Source of the DNA: Oasisia sp. SBJ-2009
Lineage: Eukaryota; Annelida; Polychaeta; Sabellida; Siboglinidae
Length of the DNA stretch: 64,000 nucleotides
Reading direction: 5' to 3'
NCBI GenBank assembly: GCA_964017155.1
Contig: OZ024857.1
Location: 32,936,042-33,000,041, forward strand
Positions 32,746 through 46,000 of the stretch are shown one piece after another (position 1 is the stretch's first letter; each line of letters opens with the position of its first letter). Both the position numbers and the translations under genes were made by a program. The notes under the pieces were generated by a model. It worked only from the letters and a program-made list of their open reading frames with translations. It ran no database searches and had not been told where the DNA came from.

Positions 32746-33280
32746 CAACGTTTTCGACTTTGTGAGCGACGTTTTCACTCGACAAAAAACGCGTTTACTT
32801 ATATAAATAAGTAAACGCGTTTTTTATTTTTAGTGCCACCATTTTCCTTCGATAAACGCGTATACGTCTTTGTGAGCGACGTTTTTGCTGGGTAGTCGCG
32901 TTTTCTCCTTTGCGAGCCTTGTTTTCGCTCCATAAACGGATTTCTGCCGTTGTTACGACATTTTTGCTCAATAAAAAACTTTTTCGCATTTCCAACCCAC
33001 GCAAAGGGGAAAACGCGTTCACCGAGCGAACACTTGGCTCGCAATGACAATGACTTTACCGAAAAACAATATGTCTGTCAAAAAAGGGTTTATGGAACGA
33101 AAAGCTGCCTCACAAATTCGAAAACGCTTTTACAGAGCGAAAACGTCGCTCGCAAAGGCGAAAACGCTTTTACAGAGCGAAAACGTAAACGAGAAAACGC
33201 GTTGATCGAGGTAATACGCGTTTTCCTAACGAAAACGTGTTTTTCGAGGGTCGAAAAGCCGAAAACGCTGTTATCGAGCG
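32746..33280. repeat. GCGAAAACG block B6, junction to the giant array
   Basis: Organised like B2 up to GCTGTTATCGAG (about 33268-33279). In B1-B5 that point leads into TG satellite; here it runs on into further forward 40-bp units. Its left half carries a new 42-bp palindrome (32784-32825) that the other blocks lack. Confidence 0.88.
32784..32825. repeat. Perfect 42-bp palindrome in B6
   Basis: 18-bp arms (AAAAAACGCGTTTACTTA and its exact complement) around the 6-nt loop TATAAA. B1, B2, B4 and B5 have only the right arm in recognisable form here. Confidence 0.9.
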
Positions 33281-36200
33281 AAAACGTCGCTCACATAGAC
33301 GAAAACGCGTTTACCTAGCGAAAATGTGTCTATCGAGCGGAAAAACCTTTACCGCGTAAAAACGTACCTCTTAAAGACGAAAATGCGTTCACCGAGCAAA
33401 AACGAGGCTCACTGAGCGAACATATTGTGATAAACGCGATTGCCGAGTTCAAACGTGGCTCGCAAAGGCGGAAAAGCGTTTACCGAGCTAATGCGTCCCT
33501 CGCAAAGGCGAAAACGCGTTTACAAAGCGAAAACGTGCCCCGGAAAGGCGGAATTTGTTTTCCGACGCAAAAGCTAAAGCAAAGAAGCTTCTCCCGAGCG
33601 AAAACGCATATTAACGAGCGAATACGCTATATAGACGCGTATTCGCTCGTTAATATGCGTTTTCGCTCGGGAACGCTTTTTAGCCTTTGCTTGTGTCTCT
33701 TCCTCTCGATAAAAAAGTTTCCGCCTTTCGGTGGCATGTTTTCGCTTGCTAAACGTACCTTTGTAAGGGACGTATTAGAACGGTAGACGCGTTTCTGCCT
33801 CTGCGAGCCACGTTTTCGCTCGATAAAAGCGAAATCTTCGTTCGTAAGAAGCATTTTGGCCTTTACGTGAGAGGTTTTCTCTAGTTACAAGCTTTTCGCC
33901 TTTGCGAGGGATGGTTTCGCTCGGTAAACGAGTTTTCGACTTTGTCAGCCACGTTTTAGCTCAATAAATGCATTTTCGCACTTGCGAACGACGTTGTAGC
34001 ACCGTAATCGCATTTATCGCGTTGTCGCTTTTGCGGGGTACGTATTCCATCGATGAACGCGTTGCTGCGTTAGCAAGCAACGTTTTCGTTGGGTAAACGT
34101 GATTTCGCCTTTGAAAGCAACGTTTTCGCTCGGTAGACGCTTTTGCTCCTTTGCGGGAGACATATATTCTCTCGGTAAGTCAAAAACAGCTAAAACGTCG
34201 CTCACAAAGTCGAAAACGCGTTTACCTAGCGAAAATGTGTCTATCGAGCGGAAAAACCTTTACCGCGTAAAAACGTACCTCTTAAAGACGAAAATGCGTT
34301 CACCGAGCTAAAACGAGGCTCAATGAGCGAACATATTGTGATAAACGCGATTGCCGAGTTCAAACGTGGCTCGCAAAGGCGGAAAAGCGTTTACCGAGCT
34401 AATGCGTCCCTCGCAAAGGCGAAAACGCGTTTACAAAGCGAAAACGTGCCCCGGAAAGGCGGAATTTGTTTTCCGACCCAAAAGCTAAAGCAAAGAAGCC
34501 TCTCCCGAGCGAAAACGCATATTAACGAGCGAATACGCTATATAGACGCGTATTCGCTCGTTAATATGCGTTTTCGCTCGGGAAACGCTTTTTAGCCTTT
34601 GCTTGTGTCTCTTCCTCTCGATAAAAAAGTTTCCGCCTTTCGGTGGCATGTTTTCGCTTGCTAAACGTACCTTTGTAAGGGACGTATTAGAACGGTAGAC
34701 GCGTTTCTGCCTCTGCGAGCCACGTTTTCGCTCGATAAAAGCGAAATCTTCGTTCGTAAGAAGCATTTTGGCCTTTACGTGAGAGGTTTTCTCTAGTTAC
34801 AAGCTTTTCGCCTTTGCGAGGGATGTTTTCGCTCGGTAAACGAGTTTTCGACTTTGTCAGCCACGTTTTAGCTCAATAAATGCATTTTCGCACTTGCGAA
34901 CGACGTTGTAGCACCGTAATCGCATTTATCGCGTTGTCGCTTTTGCGGGGTACGTATTCCATCGATGAACGCGTTGCTGCGTTAGCAAGCAACGTTTTCG
35001 TTGGGTAAACGTGATTTCGCCTTTGAAAGCAACGTTTTCGCTCGGTAGACGCTTTTGCTCCTTTGCGGGAGACATATATTCTCTCGGTAAGTCAAAAACA
35101 GCTAAAACGTCGCTCACAAAGTCGAAAACGCGTTTACCTAGCGAAAATGTGTCTATCGAGCGGAAAAACCTTTACCGCGTAAAAACGTACCTCTTAAAGA
35201 CGAAAATGCGTTCACCGAGCAAAAACGAGGCTCAATGAGCGAACATATTGTGATAAACGCGATTGCCGCGTTCAAACGTGGCTCGCAAAGGCGGAAAAGC
35301 GTTTACCGAGCTAATGCGTCCCTCGCAAAGGCGAAAACGCGTTTACAAAGCGAAAACGTGCCCCGGAAAGGCGGAATTTGTTTTCCGACCCAAAAGCTAA
35401 AGCAAAGAAGCCTCTCCCGAGCGAAAACGCATATTAACGAGCGAATACGCTATATAGACGCGTATTCGCTCGTTAATATGCGTTTTCGCTCGGGAAACGC
35501 TTTTTAGCCTTTGCTTGTGTCTCTTCCTCTCGATAAAAAAGTTTCCGCCTTTCGGTGGCATGTTTTCGCTTGCTAAACGTACCTTTGTAAGGGACGTATT
35601 AGAACGGTAGACACGTTTCTGCCTCTGCGAGCCACGTTTTCGCTCGATAAAAGCGAAATCTTCGTTCGTAAGAAGCATTTTGGCCTTTACGTGAGAGGTT
35701 TTCTCTAGTTACAAGCTTTTCGCCTTTGCGAGGGATGTTTTCGCTCGGTAAACGAGTTTTCGACTTTGTCAGCCACGTTTTAGCTCAATAAATGCATTTT
35801 CGCACTTGCGAACGACGTTGTAGCACCGTAATCGCATTTATCGCGTTGTCGCTTTTGCGGGGTACGTATTCCATCGATGAACGCGTTGCTGCGTTAGCAA
35901 GCAACGTTTTCGTTGGGTAAACGTGATTTCGCCTTTGAAAGCAACGTTTTCGCTCGGTAGACGCTTTTGCTCCTTTGCGGGAGACATATATTCTCTCGGT
36001 AAGTCAAAAACAGCTAAAACGTCGCTCACAAAGTCGAAAACGCGTTTACCTAGCGAAAATGTGTCTATCGAGCGGAAAAACCTTTACCGCGTAAAAACGT
36101 ACCTCTTAAAGACGAAAATGCGTTCACCGAGCAAAAACGAGGCTCACTGAGCGAACATATTGTGATAAACGCGATTGCCGAGATAAAACGTGGCTCGCAA

Positions 36201-37823
36201 AGGCGGAAAAGCGTTTACCGAACTAATGCGTCCCTCGCAAAGGCGAAAACGCGTTTACAAAGCGAAAACGTGCCCCGGAAAGGCGGAATTTGTTTTCCGA
36301 CGCAAAAGCTAAAGCAAAGAAGCCTCTCCCGAGCGAAAACGCATATTAACGAGCGAATACGCTATATAGACGCGTATTCGCTCGTTAATATGCGTTTTCG
36401 CTCGGGAAACGCTTTTTAGCCTTTGCTTGTGTCTCTTCCTCTCGATAAAAAAGTTTCCGCCTTTCGGTGGCATGTTTTCGCTTGCTAAACGTAACTTTGT
36501 AAGGGACGTATTAGAACGGTAGACGCGTTTCTGCCTCTGCGAGCCACGTTTTCGCTCGATAAAAGCGAAATCTTCGTTCGTAAGAAGCATTTTGGCCTTT
36601 ACGTGAGAGGTTTTCTCTAGTTACAAGCTTTTCGCCTTTGCGAGGGATGTTTTCGCTCGGTAAACGAGTTTTCGACTTTGTCAGCCACGTTTTAGCTCAA
36701 TAAATGCATTTTCGCACTTGCGAACGACGTTGTAGCACCGTAATCGCATTTATCGCGTTGTCGCTTTTGCGGGGTACGTATTCCATCGATAAACGCGTTG
36801 CTGCGTTAGCAAGCAACGTTTTCGTTGGGTAAACGTGATTTCGCCTTTGAAAGCAACGTTTTTGCTCGGTAGACGCTTTTGCTCCTTTGCGGGAGACATA
36901 TATTCTCTCGGTAAGTCAAAAACAGCTAAAACGTCGCTCACAAAGTCGAAAACGCGTTTACCGAGCGAAAACGTGTCTATCGAGCGGAAAAACCTTTACC
37001 GAGTAAAAACGTACCTCTTCAAGACGAAAATGCGTTCACCGAGCAAAAACGAGGCTCACTGAGCGAACATATTGTGATAAACGCGATTGCCGAGATAAAA
37101 CGTGGCTCGCAAAGGGTGAAAAGCGTTTACCGAGCTAATGCGTCCCTCGCAAAGGCGAAAACGGGTTTACAAAGCGAAAACGTGCCCCGGAAAGGCGGAA
37201 TTTGTTTTCCGACGGAAAAGCTAAAGCAAAGAAGCCTCTCCCGAGCGAAAACGCATATTAACGAGCGAATACGCTATATAGACGCGTATTCGCTCGTTAA
37301 TATGCGTTTTCGCTCGGGAAACGCTTTTTAGCCTTTGCTTGTGTCTCTTCCTCTCGATAAAAAAGTTTCCGCCTTTCGGTGGCATGTTTTCGCTTGTTAA
37401 ACGTACTGTTACCTTTGCAAGGGACGTATTAGAACGGTAGACGCGTTTCTGCCTCTGCGAGCCACGTTTTCGCTCGATAAAAGCGAAATCTTCGTTCGTA
37501 AGAAGCATTTTGGCCTTTACGTGAGAGGTTTCTCTAGTTACAAGCTTTTCGCCTTTGCGAGGGATGTTTTCGCTCGGTAAACGAGTTTTCGACTTTGTCA
37601 GCCACGTTTTAGCTCAATAAATGCATTTTCGCACTTGCGAACGACGTTGTAGCACCGTAATCGCATTTATCGCGTTGTCGCTTTTGCGGGGTACGTATTC
37701 CATCGATAAACGCGTTGCTGCGTTAGCAAGCAACGTTTTCGTTGGGTAAACGTGATTTCGCCTTTGAAAGCAACGTTTTCGCTCGGTAGACGCTTTTGCT
37801 CCTTTGCGGGAGACATATATTCT
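33281..37823. repeat. Tandem run of 912-bp inverted units
   Basis: Junctions at 34171, 35083, 35995, 36907 and 37824 give four near-identical units of 912, 912, 912 and 917 bp, after a first partial unit. Each has a forward half, a palindromic turn (33593, 34504, 35416, 36328, 37240) and a reverse half. Differences between neighbours are scattered single bases. Confidence 0.93.
33593..33671. repeat. Palindromic turn of an inverted unit (first of a series)
   Basis: Arms of 35 bp (starting CCCGAGCGAAAACGCATATT) are perfectly complementary across the 9-nt spacer TATATAGAC. The same perfect hairpin starts at 34504, 35416, 36328, 37240, 41531, 42448, 46739, 47656, 51026, 51962, 52879, 57171, 58088 and 62393. 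Slightly damaged versions lie near 39661, 40597, 44869, 45805, 48573, 55311, 56238, 59005 and 61458. Confidence 0.93.
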
Positions 37824-39326
37824 CTCGGTAAGTCAAAAACAGAGCTAAAACGTCGCTCACAAAGTCGAAAACGCGTTTACCGAGCGAAAACGTGTCTATC
37901 GAGCGGAAAAACCTTTACCGCGTAAAAACGTACCTCTTAAAGACGAAAATGCGTTCATCGAGCAAAAACGAGGCTCACTGAGCGAACATATTGTGATAAA
38001 CGCGATTGCCGAGTTAAAACGTGGCTCGCAAAGGCGGAAAAGCGTTTACCGAGCTAATGCGTTTCTCGCAAAGGCGAAAACGCGTTTACAAAGCGGAAAC
38101 GTGCCCCGGAAAGGCGGACATTTTTTTCCGACGCAAAAGCAAAGAAGCCTCTCCCGAGCGAAAACGCATATTAACGAGCGAATACGCGTCTAAATAGCGA
38201 AAACGGAAAGGCGGAAGCGCGTTTACCAACCTGATACATTCCTCACAAAGGCGAAAACGTTTACCTTAGCGAAAACGTGCCCCTGAAAGGCGGTAACGCT
38301 TTTTACCGAGAGAAAACGTCGCAACGAAAGGCGAAAAAGAGTTTACCAAGGGAAAACGCGTTTACGTAGCCAAAACGCGTTCCCCGAGCGAAAACGTGGC
38401 TCGCAAAGTTTCAAACGCGTTTACCGAGCGAAAACGTACCTTAGAAAGGCGAAAAAGCCTTTACCGAGCGAAAACGTCACTCGCAAAGGCGAAAACGATT
38501 CTTTCGTAACTTTTGCAAAGACGAAAATGTGGTTATCGAGCGAAAACACGATAAACGAGCGAAAACGCCTTTACCAAACGAAGAAGTCCCTCGCAAAAGC
38601 AAAAATACATTTAACGAGCGAAAATGTGGCTCGCAAAGTTGAAAAGGCGTTTACCGAAAAAATGATGTCTCGCAAAGGAGAAAAAGCATCTACCGAGCGA
38701 AAATATTGCTTCCAAAGGCGAAAACACGTTTACCATTGCTCGTTAAGGCAGAAACGCGTTAATCGAGCGAATACTTACGGTAACAGATTTTTCGCCCGGT
38801 TAGTGCGTTTTCGCTATATAGACGCGTATTCGCTCGTTAATATGCGTTTTCTTTCGGGAAACGCTTCTTAGCCTTTGCTTGTCTCTTTCGCTTGCTAAAC
38901 GTATTTTTACCTTTGCAACGGACGTATTAGCACGGTAGACGCGTTTCCGCCTTGCGAGCCACGTTTTCGCTCGGAAAAAGCATTTTCGCCTTTGCGAACG
39001 AAATCTTCGCGTTTTGGCCTTTACGTGACACGTTTTCTCTAGTTACAAGCTTTTCGCCTTTGCGAGGGATGTTTTCGCTCGGTAAAGGAGTTTTCGACTT
39101 TGTCAGCCACGTTTTAGCTCAATAAATGCATTTTCGCATTTGCGAACGACGTTGTAGCACCGTAATCGCATTTATCGCGTTGTCGCTTTTGCGGGGTACG
39201 TATTCCATCGAAAAACGCGTTGCTGCGTTAGCAAGCAACGTTTTCGTTGGGTAAACGTGATTTCGCCTTTGAAAGCAACGTTTCCGCTTGGTAGACGCTT
39301 TTGCTCCTTTCCGGAAGACATATTCT
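37824..39326. repeat. Long (1.5-kb) inverted unit
   Basis: In this unit type the two arms of the turn are separated. The left arm, with CGCATATTAACGAGCGAATA, is at about 38151-38205 and the right arm at about 38810-38860. About 600 bp of extra forward units lie between them. Four more copies start at 43032, 49176, 53463 and 59608; those at 49176 and 59608 are 1515 bp. Confidence 0.9.
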
Positions 39327-42300
39327 CTCGGTAAGTCGAAAAACAGAGCTAAAACGTCGCTCACAAAGTCGAAAACGCGTTTCCGAGCGAAAACGTGTCT
39401 ATCGAGCCGAAAAACCTTTACCGAGTAAAAACGGACCTCTTCAAGACGAAAATGCGTTCACCGAGCAAAAACGAGGCTCACTGAGCGAACATATTGTGAT
39501 AAACGCGATTGCCGAGTTAAAACGTGGCTCGCAAAGGCGGAAAAGCGTTTACCGAGCTAATGCGTCCCTCGCAAAGGCGAAAACGCGTTTACCAAGCAAA
39601 AACGTGCCCCGGAAAGGCGGAATTTGTTTTCCGACGCAAAAGCTAAAGCAAAGAAGCCTCTCCCGAGCGAAAACGCATAACGAGCGAATACGCTATATAG
39701 ACGCGTATTCGCTCGTTAATATGCGTTTTCGCTCGGTAAACGCTTTTTAGCCTTTGCTTGTGTCTCTTCCTCTCGATAAAAAAGTGTCCACCTTTCGGGG
39801 GCATGTTTTCGCTTGCTAAACGTATTTTTACCTTTTCAAGGGACGTATTAGAACGGTAGACGCGTTTCTGCGTCTGCGAGCCACGTTTTCGCTCGATAAA
39901 ACCATTTTCGCCTTTGCGAGCGAAATCTTCGTTCGGAAGAAGCATTTTGGCCTTTACGTGAAACGTTTTCTCTAGTTACAAGCTTTTCGCCTTTGCGAGG
40001 GATGTTTTCGCTCGGTAAACGAGTTTTCGACTTTGTCAGCCACGTTTTAGCTCAATAAATGCATTTTCGCATTTGCGAACGACGTTGTAGCACCGTAATC
40101 GCATTTATCGCGTTGTCGCTTTTGCGGGGTACGTATTCCATCGATAAACGCGTTGCTGCGTTAGCAAGCAACGTTTTCGTTGGGTAAACGTGATTTCGCC
40201 TTTGAAAGCAACGTTTTTCCTCGGTAGACGCTTTTGCTCCTTTGCGGGAGACATATATTCTCTCGGTAAGTCAAAAACAGCTAAAACGTCGCCCACAAAG
40301 TCGAAAACGCGTTTACCGAGCGAAAACGTGTCCATCGAGCGGAAAAACCTTTACCGCGTAAAAACGTACCTCTTAAAGACGAAAATGCGTTCACCGAGCA
40401 AAAACGAGGCTCACTGAGCGAACATATTGTGATAAACGCGATTGCCGAGTTAAAACGTGGCTCGCAAAGGCGGAAAAGCGTTTACCGAGCTAATGCGTCC
40501 CTCGCAAAGGCGAAAACGCGTTTACCAAGCGAAAACGTGCCCCGGAAAAGCGGAATTTGTTTTCCGACCCAAAAGCTAAAGCAAAGAAGCCTCTCCCGAG
40601 CGAAAACGCATAATAACGAGCGTATACGCTATATAGACGCGTATTCGCTCGTTAATATGCGTTTTCGCTCGGGAAACGCTTTTTAGCCTTTGCTTGTGTC
40701 TCTTCCTCTCGATAAAAAAGTTTCCGCCTTTCGGGGGCATGTTTTCGCTTGCTAAACGTATTTGTACCTTTTCAAGGGACGTATTAGAACGGTAGACGCG
40801 TTTCTGCGTCTGCGAGCCACGTTTTCGCTCGATAAAAGCATTTTCGCCTTTGCGAGCGAAATCTTCGTTCGGAAGAAGCATTTTGGCCTTTACGTGAAAT
40901 GTTTTCTCTAGTTACAAGCTTTTCGCCTTTGCGAGGGATGTTTTCGCTCGGTAAACGAGTTTTCGACTTTGTCAGCCACGTTTTAGCTCAATAAATGCAT
41001 TTTCGCATTTGCGAACGACGTTGTAGCACCGTAATCGCATTTATCGCGTTGTCGCTTTTGCGGGGTACGTATTCCATCGATAAACGCGTTGCTGCGTTAG
41101 CAAGCAACGTTTTCGTTGGGTAAGCGTGATTTCGCCTTTGAAAGCAACGTTTTTCCTCGGTAGACGCTTTTGCTCCTTTGCGGGAGACATATATTCTCTT
41201 GGTAAGTCAAAAACAGCTAAAACGTCGCTCACAAAGTCGAAAACGCGTTTACCGAGCGAAAACGTGTCTATCGAGCGGAAAAACCTTTACCGCGTAAAAA
41301 CGTACCTCTTAAAGACGAAAATGCGTTCACCGAGCAAAAACGAGGCTCAATGAGCGAACATATTGTGATAAACGCGATTGCCGAGTTCAAACGTGGCTCG
41401 CAAAGGCGGAAAAGCGTTTACCGAGCTAATGCGTCCCTCGCAAAGGCGAAAACGCGTTTACAAAGCGAAAACGTGCCCCGGAAAGGCGGAATTTGTTTTC
41501 CGACGCAAAAGCTAAAGCAAAGAAGCCTCTCCCGAGCGAAAACGCATATTAACGAGCGAATACGCTATATAGACGCGTATTCGCTCGTTAATATGCGTTT
41601 TCGCTCGGGAAACGCTTTTTAGCCTTTGCTTGTGTCTCTTCCTCTCGATAAAAAAGTTTCCGCCTTTCGGTGGCATGTTTTCGCTTGCTAAACGTACTGT
41701 TACCTTTGTAAGGGACGTATTAGAACGGTAGACGCGTTTCTGCCTCTGCGAGCCACGTTTTCGCTCGATAAAAGCGAAATCTTCGTTCGTAAGAAGCATT
41801 TTGGCCTTTACGTGAGAGGTTTTCTCTAGTTACAAGCTTTTCGCCTTTGCGAGGGATGTTTTCGCTCGGTAAACGAGTTTTCGACTTTGTCAGCCACGTT
41901 TTAGCTCAATAAATGCATTTTCGCACTTGCGAACGACGTTGTAGCACCGTAATCGCATTTATCGCGTTGTCGCTTTTGCGGGGTACGTATTCCATCGATA
42001 AACGCGTTGCTGCGTTAGCAAGCAACGTTTTCGTTGGGTAAACGTGATTTCGCCTTTGAAAGCAACGTTTTTGCTCGGTAGACGCTTTTGCTCCTTTGCG
42101 GGAGACATATATTCTCTCGGTAAGTCAAAAACAGCTAAAACGTCGCTCACAAAGTCGAAAACGCGTTTACCGAGCGAAAACGTGTCTATCGAGCGGAAAA
42201 ACCTTTACCGAGTAAAAACGTACCTCTTCAAGACGAAAATGCGTTCACCGAGCAAAAACGAGGCTCACTGAGCGAACATATTGTGATAAACGCGATTGCC

Positions 42301-43031
42301 GAGATAAAACGTGGCTCGCAAAGGGTGAAAAGCGTTTACCGAGCTAATGCGTCCCTCGCAAAGGCGAAAACGGGTTTACAAAGCGAAAACGTGCCCCGGA
42401 AAGGCGGAATTGTTTTCCGACGCAAAAGCTAAAGCAAAGAAGCCTCTCCCGAGCGAAAACGCATATTAACGAGCGAATACGCTATATAGACGCGTATTCG
42501 CTCGTTAATATGCGTTTTCGCTCGGGAAACGCTTTTTAGCCTTTGCTTGTGTCTCTTCCTCTCGATAAAAAAGTTTCCGCCTTTCGGTGGCATGTTTTCG
42601 CTTGTTAAACGTACTGTTACCTTTGCAAGGGACGTATTAGAACGGTAGACGCGTTTCTGCCTCTGCGAGCCACGTTTTCGCTCGATATAAGCGAAATCTT
42701 CGTTCGTAAGAAGCATTTTGGCCTTTACGTGAGAGGTTTCTCTAGTTACAAGCTTTTCGCCTTTGCGAGGGATGTTTTCGCTCGGTAAACGAGTTTTCGA
42801 CTTTGTCAGCCACGTTTTAGCTCAATAAATGCATTTTCGCACTTGCGAACGACGTTGTAGCACCGTAATCGCATTTATCGCGTTGTCGCTTTTGCGGGGT
42901 ACGTATTCCATCGATAAACGCGTTGCTGCGTTAGCAAGCAACGTTTTCGTTGGGTAAACGTGATTTCGCCTTTGAAAGCAACGTTTTCGCTCGGTAGACG
43001 CTTTTGCTCCTTTGCGGGAGACATATATTCT
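37824..43031. repeat. 5208-bp higher-order repeat, copy 1
   Basis: Unit lengths 1503, 935, 936, 918 and 916. Every junction recurs exactly 5208 bp later (37824/43032, 39327/44535, 40262/45470, 41198/46406, 42116/47324), including small marker changes such as CTCTTGG in place of CTCTCGG at 41198 and 46406. Confidence 0.93.
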
Positions 43032-46000
43032 CTCGGTAAGTCAAAAACAGAGCTAAAACGTCGCTCACAAAGTCGAAAACGCGTTTACCGAGCGAAAACG
43101 TGTCTATCGAGCGGAAAAACCTTTACCGCGTAAAAACGTACCTCTTAAAGACGAAAATGCGTTCATCGAGCAAAAACGAGGCTCACTGAGCGAACATATT
43201 GTGATAAACGCGATTGCCGAGTTAAAACGTGGCTCGCAAAGGCGGAAAAGCGTTTACCGAGCTAATGCGTTTCTCGCAAAGGCGAAAACGCGTTTACAAA
43301 GCGGAAACGTGCCCCGGAAAGGCGGACATTTTTTTCCGACGCAAAAGCAAAGAAGCCTCTCCCGAGCGAAAACGCATATTAACGAGCGAATACGCGTCTA
43401 AATAGCGAAAACGGAAAGGCGGAAGCGCGTTTACCAACCTGATACATTCCTCACAAAGGCGAAAACGTTTACCTTAGCGAAAACGTGCCCCTGAAAGGCG
43501 GTAACGCTTTTTACCGAGAGAAAACGTCGCAACGAAAGGCGAAAAAGAGTTTACCAAGGGAAAACGCGTTTACGTAGCCAAAACGCGTTCCCCGAGCGAA
43601 AACGTGGCTCGCAAAGTTTCAAACGCGTTTACCGAGCGAAAACGTACCTTAGAAAGGCGAAAAAGCCTTTACCGAGCGAAAACGTCACTCGCAAAGGCGA
43701 AAACGATTCTTTCGTAACTTTTGCAAAGACGAAAATGTGGTTATCGAGCGAAAACACGATAAACGAGCGAAAACGCCTTTACCAAACGAAGAAGTCCCTC
43801 GCAAAAGCAAAAATACATTTAACGAGCGAAAATGTGGCTCGCAAAGTTGAAAAGGCGTTTACCGAAAAAATGATGTCTCGCAAAGGAGAAAAAGCATCTA
43901 CCGAGCGAAAATATTGCTTCCAAAGGCGAAAACACGTTTACCATTGCTCGTTAAGGCAGAAACGCGTTAATCGAGCGAATACTTACGGTAACAGATTTTT
44001 CGCCCGGTTAGTGCGTTTTCGCTATATAGACGCGTATTCGCTCGTTAATATGCGTTTTCTTTCGGGAAACGCTTCTTAGCCTTTGCTTGTCTCTTTCGCT
44101 TGCTAAACGTATTTTTACCTTTGCAACGGACGTATTAGCACGGTAGACGCGTTTCCGCCTTGCGAGCCACGTTTTCGCTCGGAAAAAGCATTTTCGCCTT
44201 TGCGAACGAAATCTTCGCGTTTTGGCCTTTACGTGACACGTTTTCTCTAGTTACAAGCTTTTCGCCTTTGCGAGGGATGTTTTCGCTCGGTAAAGGAGTT
44301 TTCGACTTTGTCAGCCACGTTTTAGCTCAATAAATGCATTTTCGCATTTGCGAACGACGTTGTAGCACCGTAATCGCATTTATCGCGTTGTCGCTTTTGC
44401 GGGGTACGTATTCCATCGAAAAACGCGTTGCTGCGTTAGCAAGCAACGTTTTCGTTGGGTAAACGTGATTTCGCCTTTGAAAGCAACGTTTCCGCTTGGT
44501 AGACGCTTTTGCTCCTTTCCGGGAGACATATTCTCTCGGTAAGTCGAAAAACAGAGCTAAAACGTCGCTCACAAAGTCGAAAACGCGTTTCCGAGCGAAA
44601 ACGTGTCTATCGAGCCGAAAAACCTTTACCGAGTAAAAACGGACCTCTTCAAGACGAAAATGCGTTCACCGAGCAAAAACGAGGCTCACTGAGCGAACAT
44701 ATTGTGATAAACGCGATTGCCGAGTTAAAACGTGGCTCGCAAAGGCGGAAAAGCGTTTACCGAGCTAATGCGTCCCTCGCAAAGGCGAAAACGCGTTTAC
44801 CAAGCAAAAACGTGCCCCGGAAAGGCGGAATTTGTTTTCCGACGCAAAAGCTAAAGCAAAGAAGCCTCTCCCGAGCGAAAACGCATAACGAGCGAATACG
44901 CTATATAGACGCGTATTCGCTCGTTAATATGCGTTTTCGCTCGGTAAACGCTTTTTAGCCTTTGCTTGTGTCTCTTCCTCTCGATAAAAAAGTGTCCACC
45001 TTTCGGGGGCATGTTTTCGCTTGCTAAACGTATTTTTACCTTTTCAAGGGACGTATTAGAACGGTAGACGCGTTTCTGCGTCTGCGAGCCACGTTTTCGC
45101 TCGATAAAACCATTTTCGCCTTTGCGAGCGAAATCTTCGTTCGGAAGAAGCATTTTGGCCTTTACGTGAAACGTTTTCTCTAGTTACAAGCTTTTCGCCT
45201 TTGCGAGGGATGTTTTCGCTCGGTAAACGAGTTTTCGACTTTGTCAGCCACGTTTTAGCTCAATAAATGCATTTTCGCATTTGCGAACGACGTTGTAGCA
45301 CCGTAATCGCATTTATCGCGTTGTCGCTTTTGCGGGGTACGTATTCCATCGATAAACGCGTTGCTGCGTTAGCAAGCAACGTTTTCGTTGGGTAAACGTG
45401 ATTTCGCCTTTGAAAGCAACGTTTTTCCTCGGTAGACGCTTTTGCTCCTTTGCGGGAGACATATATTCTCTCGGTAAGTCAAAAACAGCTAAAACGTCGC
45501 CCACAAAGTCGAAAACGCGTTTACCGAGCGAAAACGTGTCCATCGAGCGGAAAAACCTTTACCGCGTAAAAACGTACCTCTTAAAGACGAAAATGCGTTC
45601 ACCGAGCAAAAACGAGGCTCACTGAGCGAACATATTGTGATAAACGCGATTGCCGAGTTAAAACGTGGCTCGCAAAGGCGGAAAAGCGTTTACCGAGCTA
45701 ATGCGTCCCTCGCAAAGGCGAAAACGCGTTTACCAAGCGAAAACGTGCCCCGGAAAAGCGGAATTTGTTTTCCGACCCAAAAGCTAAAGCAAAGAAGCCT
45801 CTCCCGAGCGAAAACGCATAATAACGAGCGTATACGCTATATAGACGCGTATTCGCTCGTTAATATGCGTTTTCGCTCGGGAAACGCTTTTTAGCCTTTG
45901 CTTGTGTCTCTTCCTCTCGATAAAAAAGTTTCCGCCTTTCGGGGGCATGTTTTCGCTTGCTAAACGTATTTGTACCTTTTCAAGGGACGTATTAGAACGA

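Noticed and set aside
1..33280. Telomeric or subtelomeric repeat
   Set aside because: No TTAGGG, TTAGG or similar telomere array is present. TG/CA content alone is not evidence of a telomere.
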